DNA from: Anagrus nilaparvatae
Lineage: Eukaryota; Arthropoda; Insecta; Hymenoptera; Mymaridae
NCBI GenBank assembly: GCA_022575985.1
Contig: JAKSXM010000137.1
Coordinates: 15,704,001 to 15,768,000, forward strand
Reading direction: 5' to 3'
Length of the DNA: 64,000 nucleotides
Shown: positions 57,596 to 64,000 of the stretch, piece after piece
Position numbering within the stretch: the first letter of the stretch is position 1
Layout: every line of letters starts with the position of its first letter
Translations under genes and position numbers: made by a program
The notes under the pieces: model-generated
Told to the model about the DNA's origin: nothing
The model's database searches: none
Seen by the model: only the letters and a program-made list of their open reading frames with translations

Positions 57596-60500
57596 TAAAG
57601 TTCATTTAAAATCTGTTTTAATAAATTCTTTTTGACATTAATAGCAAAATTAATAGTTCGTATCCATAAAATTGAAATCTTGATAAAAAAATTCATAAAA
57701 TAAAAATTTAATGTTGTTTTTACCAAGTTTTAATTTATAACCTAAAAATAAATAAAAAATGTTAAAAGGATATAATTTTTTATTTTATTAAAAATCCAAT
57801 AAAACCTCAAATTACCCGATTTATTGCAATAGGTCATTAAAATTGTTATCGTTTTAAGATTAAGAATTAAGAAAAATTTTTTTCGTATTATAAAAAAATT
57901 GACATAAAATAAAAAAGTATAAAAAAAAGTATTTTTAAATTCCTAAAACGTATAAAAACTCTCATGGAGTTGTATATGTAGTAGTAGTTGTAAATATATA
58001 GGGTATAACTTTTTTTTATTCTAAAAGGCGCGCATTACATAAAACTTCACGTTTTCGCTTTAGTTTATGTACGGGGGCAAGCAAATCGTTTAAAAATTTT
58101 ACGAGCGCTAACATTTCCTCTTTTAAAAGCTTTTCTTCAAAACCTTCCTCTATTTATACCATTAAAACTTACACATACACACACATTTTTACGAATGTAT
58201 TATATACGTAATGATGTTCTTAACCACTTAAGTGCCTCAACTCATCATTTTATTATTTTTTAAGTGAGCAAATCAAAATCAAAATAAATTTTTTTATCGA
58301 ATTGAAAAAGTATTTGCAAAAATAAAAAAATGTACTCAATTAAATGATCAAGAAGATTGAAAAAAAGAAGAAACGATTGAAAGAAAACATTTGGTTTATT
58401 ATTTTGTTGAAATAAAAAAAAAAAAAAAAAACTTCAAATAAACCGCATTGCGCGAGAAAAAGCATTGAACCGAATTTTAGCTTAGTAGTAGTAAGTTGAA
58501 AATTTCAGAGTTCGTTATTTTAAATTCGATACTATTTCTATGCAGTAGCAACAGCAGCATCTTTCTTTATTTTTTTTTCTTTGGCTTTAGTCCAATTTTC
58601 AAAAGAGTTAAATAAAAAAAAAAAAATAAATAGTTTATATTGGCCTAAAGAATCGAATGAAGATTCCGTTAAAGTACTTTTTGGCTAAATTCTAAAAAAA
58701 TACAGTGGAAAATCATTGTTAATTTTTTTTTTTTTTAAATAAAAATATCCGTTTTAGTTTACTTAGAAAATTGGATATCATTATGTAAATTTGATTCTAA
58801 AGTATCAATAATCTAGATAATTAACTTTTTAATAAAAATCTTGTACAGAAAATAGGTAAAAAGAGATTTACAGTTGAAGAAATAAATTGAAGCATACTAA
58901 ACGAATTCAAGCAAAGATTCATACGATGATATCTTCCATGAAATCCAGTGAAATATGAAAGAAAAATACTTCATCCGTATCTTTTTTTATCCATCAAAAA
59001 AAAAAAGTAGAAAAAATCTTGCCCCAAGGGGTATATAAAGTAAAAGTATACAGTGACTCTTTAACTGTTTCCTGTGTGTTACAACTTAAAAAAGATCTCT
59101 CTTGAGACATTTTTCCTAACTCAATTTACCATTAAATTTATACTTTATATATATATTTATAATTTTTCAAAAGATCTATCTATTTTCCATATGCAACATT
59201 TTTTTTTTGCTTACTATTTTATTTTTTTGTAGAATCAGAGTAAAAGGAAGTAAAAAGTAAGCTTGTTATTTTATGCTATTTGGATAAATTTTATACTGAA
59301 TCGTTAAATAATGTTTACAAAAATTAAATTATGCAAATATATAAACTTTTCAAGTCAAAAATTTAATACTTGGAAGCTTTCAAAAAATATTATTTCATAA
59401 ATAATTTGCCAATGTGTCAAACATAAAAAATAAAAAGTACAACGTGAGTAGTAAATAAAGTTTTAAATTTATGCAAAAATGATTGAAAAAGTTTTGTTTT
59501 TTTATTTAGACTTTAAAATATTGTTTACTATCTTAAAAAGTTTCTCAAGTTTTTCAAAAATATTTTCAAGTTACATATATATAACCAAAAACGTAAAATA
59601 AATTCTCAAAAATTCTAATTACAACAAAGTCAAAAAGCTTTTCAAAGATCATAGAATAAATAAATAAATATATAGAAATTAACGTGACGAAACGTGCATG
59701 AATTTACCGCAAAATTTAAAATAAACGTGACATATCCAGTCTAATTCAGTGACCGCGAGTTAATTTATGCAGGTCATATGGCTGAACATTATCCGGTAAT
59801 ACGATAGTTATTATTATTATTATATGAGTAATAATATACATTTTAGTTAGATTAGGAAATATTATGTTAAACTATACGCTGCGTTTATTATTAATATGTC
59901 GTAGAGTGTATTTAAATTATTTTATACATCTATAGATCGTTATAATAAATGTCATAGCGGTTTTTGCTTAAATATGAATAATCTTGTATAAATCATAACA
60001 TTTTTCTTTTAATAATTTTAATGTTTATTAAGCTTTGTTATTGTTTTTGGTGTTAGATTCAGTTGATTAATTTCATAAAATTTTTTTAAAGATTATTTTT
60101 AATTAGAAAAAGTTAAGATTGTGTTTTGACCAGTTAAAGTTTTACAGTCCAATTATTTACGCGACTGAGCAAATCAATTAAACAACAAAAGATATAATTA
60201 CAAGGTTGCCTTGAACTTACTGTTATAGTAGAACTTTCAAGTAGCTTATGGTGAAATATAAGAATTGATTAGAGATTATCTGACATAGAATTACTAATAA
60301 TAACAAAAGTTAGTCAAGTAAAATAACTTTGCGAAGAATCTATATAACGAGGTTCTTAAGGAAGAAAAAGTTCAAATCGAAAATACAAATTAATTGCTTG
60401 TCTCCTTTTAGAGGGTAAATAGAAAATATTGAGACTCTGGTCGAGGTGAAAATAAGATAAGGTCAACTGAATGATCCTAAAAAAAATTTGATAATTTTCG

Positions 60501-63500
60501 AGTCCCTAGATTCCAGAAAAGTTTTTTGACTGCAGTGAACCAAAAGTTAAATGCTTCACTTATAATTTTAAAGTTTGTAAAATTTAATAATTTTTTTCTG
60601 ACAAAAAAAATGCATCGTTAAAATGTTAATGTAGAGTTTTTAACACTAAATGGCAATAACAAAATTTTGTTGAAAAATAAAAAAAATCTACTAATGTGTT
60701 TACAAGCTACTAGCCATGTACTACTGCTCTACTATTAGTGTAATATTCTGGTTAGTGGTATAAAATTAAAGTACTGCAGAGAGAAGATTTATTTTATTTT
60801 AATGTACAATTTAAAAACAGAGGGATTGCCATTTTAATATTTTCAAGATAGCAGTTTTTTTGCAACATGTGAAAAAAAGAAATTTTGCAAATTGTAAAAT
60901 AATTTATTTTTATGTTATCAAAAATAAAAAAAAAGTTTAGTTAAACTAAAATAATAAAAATTATTTATACACTTGTGACAAAAATTAGTTAAAATACTTT
61001 GTTATTTACGATAAAATTAAACTCGTTAAAAACCAATGAAATATATTATCACGTATTATTTTTTCATTCGTACTCTCTAAAATTATGTTTAAAAAAAATT
61101 TATATATACGTATTGTTAAACTTTTCTCATTAATAACAGGAAAAATTTAAAAATTCTTGCTTGACAACCTAAAAAGTAGCAAAGAAATATTGATATTTTT
61201 TCTCTTATTTTATCTGAAAAATAAAAAAAAAATGAGAAGCGATTAACTTTTAACAGTCAGTGAGTCTCTTTAAATTTTCTTCGTACACATACATATATAA
61301 TAGAAAATAATTTGGCGTCAGAGTGGCTATAGAAATGAATGTTTTAATGGATGCTATCATTTTAAGATTTTAGAGGTGGTTTTCTCACTACTGGCACTAA
61401 TGATCACCTCATTCTGAATCGTTGGGTTTTCGAGATAAAATATACTACAATATCTTTAACCAAAATAAGGAGGAACTGAAATTATGTATGTTTGATTGAA
61501 TTTTCCTAATGTGCAAAACTCAAAATAATTTATATTTTAACGATAATGATTATAAAAAAACATTTGAATTCATTAATATTTTTAATCATTATTTTTATTG
61601 ATAAGAAATCAATTTTTTATTTTTAAGTCTCATTAAAATAGTAAAAAATTTATATGTGTACGTGTAATTTATAATGACGACGTGTACAATAAGATAAAAA
61701 ATATTTTAATTAATCAGATCAGAGTCTAGAATGAAAGTAACTTTTTTTTTTCATTTAATCACATTTGATAATGAGATTTCCTCCTTAACTAGATTGTTTG
61801 ATAGATATAAAAGTAACAGTTGATGACATTAATCCTGTACTAACTCCAAGAATAAAAAATTGAGATAAAAATATATTTTTAAAAAATATATTGTATTCGC
61901 TCTAATAGAATATCTTTTACAATAAAATTTATAAAAGTGAATTGAAATTTTTCGACAAAGCAAAATAGTCCTGAAAATAGTGTGTACTAGTTATTTATTT
62001 TAGAAATACCTCAAAGACTCTTACACACACATAAGCAATTGAAGTTATTTTGAAAATCCATTAATTTGCATATATAGAAATAAAGGTTTTGTTCGAGATA
62101 TGTGACACATTTAACTACAATACAAGTTTATATATAAAATAGAATTGAAAGTTACGTGTATAATGAAGTGACCAGTATAACATCAGAAATTGCTGTGTTG
62201 TATAATATAAACTTAAGCACTGTTTGTGGTTTGCCTCAAAATTCTCTTTACATACACACATACACATATATATTTATATAAATTTCTCTATTTATAATGC
62301 TTTAAGCTTAATGGAACATCCAGGCCTAATCAAGAATTCGTCAGCTGTGTTTAACTACGTGTCTTATACAATATTCATATAAGCACATAAAAGCTGTTTT
62401 AGCTAATTTTGTTTATATTTTTTTCTGATTTTAATAAAAATAGTTAATAAAGTAACGAAATTATTCGAAATGTTAATTTACTAAATTTCGTCTAATTTTA
62501 TTTAAATTACTAAATACAGCAGTTACCGCAATCAATTGAATTATAAATAATTTATCTGTACCAGAAAATTGCATTTATATTACATTTTAAACTACTTAGC
62601 TTTTTGGAAAAATTGGTGTTTTTTAAATGTTGAAAACAGTTTGCATTTAGAAAATTTTGTTTCAAGGCAGGTAATTGATAAGGGCATAAGTCTAATTGTT
62701 GCATTTCATATTTACTATTTGCATTTTGATTAAACTAGTGTTGCGTCAAATTTGCCTTTTAATTAAATAATATAATAGATTTAAACAAATTTTTATAATG
62801 CATAAATTAATTAAATTTTTAAGAGTAATTGTATTTATTACATTGATGCAAGTGGCACGTTAATAAAGCTTGAAAATTTAACTGGAAAATTATTGATAAA
62901 ATATATAATATTAAAATAGAATTTTATAGCAACTGTTATTTTTCCGAATAATTAACATTTTTAATTTAATTTAAATAATAAATGAGTATTTAATTGTTTA
63001 TTTATTAATTAATTAAAATTTATGCATCAAAATAATTACTATTATAAAAAATTATGATTTTATTTTAATACCTTAAAAAAATATGCTTTAATTATAAATT
63101 ATCCTAAAAAGGGTGTAAAACTGATAAATTATTTACTATGTAATAGTTATAAATAATTCTCGGAATAATTTTAAAGCATCAATTTTAATTTATTTATTTT
63201 AATTAAAAGTAAATATTAGTTAGAATAATTTATTTATTTTGCACAGAAATAAATTAATATTTGAAATAAAAAATCAATAATATTTTTTTTGTTTTTTGAA
63301 TTTGTAAAATTGTATAAAATACAAAAATTAAATTGCATTTTTTATTTTAAAATAACAAAGCATTTTCGTTGCATTTATTGTTTAATATTAAATAAATATT
63401 TTATGAAATTTATTTATACATCTTTTTAATATTGAAATACAATAGACAAACGTGTTTTGTAGTTTTATTTAAAACAATACATTCCATGGAACAAAAATAA

Positions 63501-63780
63501 TAAAAGAGTTTGAATTTTATGTTTATTTGATGCTAATGTTATAAAATTTCTGTATTTATTTTAACGTGGGGGAATGAATTAATTTAAATTTTTAATGTAA
63601 AATTAATTTATAATTATTGTTTGAATATTTTTTAAACATAATTGTAAAAATAATGCATCTAATATTGTTTTCATTTTTTTCTCGAAAGTGAAATGGCTTT
63701 GGAATAGTATAAAAGTAAAGAAATTTTATAGTATATTTATCTCCTACACCAATCCTGATTTAAACTTGTCGTGTTAAATT
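57596..63780. other. AT-rich stretch, nothing recognised
   Basis: Long AT-rich run. 59690-59800 and 61310-61430 are slightly less AT-rich; the latter has a GAGGTG / CACCTC hairpin near 61372-61411. No reading frames or element ends. Confidence 0.45.
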
Positions 63781-64000
63781 TTTATGGCTTTTTCCCCACG
63801 TGGGGTTTTTTTGCAGTCATGCATAAAATAACCGTCATGCACACCTATTACTCAGATTCGTGATAATGCTCCTAGAGCAACTCACGATTATTTCTCCAAA
63901 TCAAGACAAATGTCGTTTCAATTGGCTTAAGTCCTTTCTACATCAGATTAAAAGTCGATATTAAATCTGGTCATCTTTAAAAGTTATATAGTGTAGTTAG
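63781..64000. other. Less AT-rich island at the window edge with a CACGTG palindrome
   Basis: Contains the 12-bp palindrome CCCCACGTGGGG (about 63794-63805), centred on an E-box, and less AT-rich sequence to the edge. No reading frame is convincing. It could be the border of an exon, promoter or repeat continuing outside. Confidence 0.25.

Larger units (their letters stand above)
18732..64000 (-). other. Presumed Fas3 5' intron and upstream region, rich in transposon remains
   Basis: No conserved multi-exon reading frame is seen from here to the window end. Fas3 has a very long first intron in Drosophila, so much of this stretch is probably intronic; that is inference because the signal-peptide exon was not found. 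Individual elements are listed below. Confidence 0.4.

Noticed and set aside
1..64000. CRISPR arrays, operons, ribosome binding sites or prophage
   Set aside because: None seen; the sequence is a spliced, transposon-rich eukaryotic region.

Overview
The window looks like a strongly AT-rich arthropod chromosome, most likely an insect. Three things point there: GT-AG spliced exons spread over tens of kilobases, an immunoglobulin-family gene that is recognisably insect Fasciclin-3, and many decayed class II transposons plus non-LTR retrotransposon scraps. The very high A+T and the relatives of the first gene would suit a hymenopteran such as a parasitoid wasp, but that placement is inference. 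Nothing prokaryotic or viral is evident.

Layout. Positions 1-3140 (+) hold the 3' part of a large intron-free ORF. It encodes an uncharacterised insect protein built from repeated, apparently degenerate papain-like (tegument/ubiquitin-protease-like) modules. It is tail to tail with Fas3, which runs on the minus strand from its first Ig-domain exon (18399-18731) down to its most distal stop at 4720. I reconstructed 10 well-supported Fas3 exons from splice signals and matching codon phase: Ig1, Ig2, two exons for Ig3, a stalk microexon with two in-frame donors (30/60 nt), the transmembrane exon, and two alternative cytoplasmic ends. End A is one exon (13607-13839) finishing in a PDZ-ligand-like TPV. 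End B is a chain of exons (10537-10567, optional 8703-8780, 5530-5698, 4720-4905) finishing with paired tyrosine motifs of ITIM/ITSM type. A third short end at 15730-15818 is possible. The signal-peptide exon was not found.

Positions 18732-64000 carry no convincing conventional gene. They are probably the long 5' intron and upstream region of Fas3, now a transposon graveyard. It contains a 1.8 kb TA-flanked element with a nested hAT-type MITE and a tRNA-like A box; an R1-like reverse transcriptase scrap; an RNase H relic; an 892-bp hAT copy with a perfect 8-bp duplication; a 1.75 kb long-TIR element with a perfect 8-bp duplication; a 1.27 kb element with repeated palindromes; three fold-back or MITE elements; a dispersed repeat in three copies; and a 110-bp minisatellite. 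Two regular hairpins (27681-27757, 41796-41880) could be microRNA precursors. A 3-nt exon or recursive-splice-like site lies at 33053-33055 on the Fas3 strand.

How it fits together: the only gene whose function can be named is Fas3, a homophilic adhesion molecule whose outside is fixed and whose stalk and cytoplasmic tail appear to be chosen by splicing. All exon joins are read by eye and have no transcript support here.
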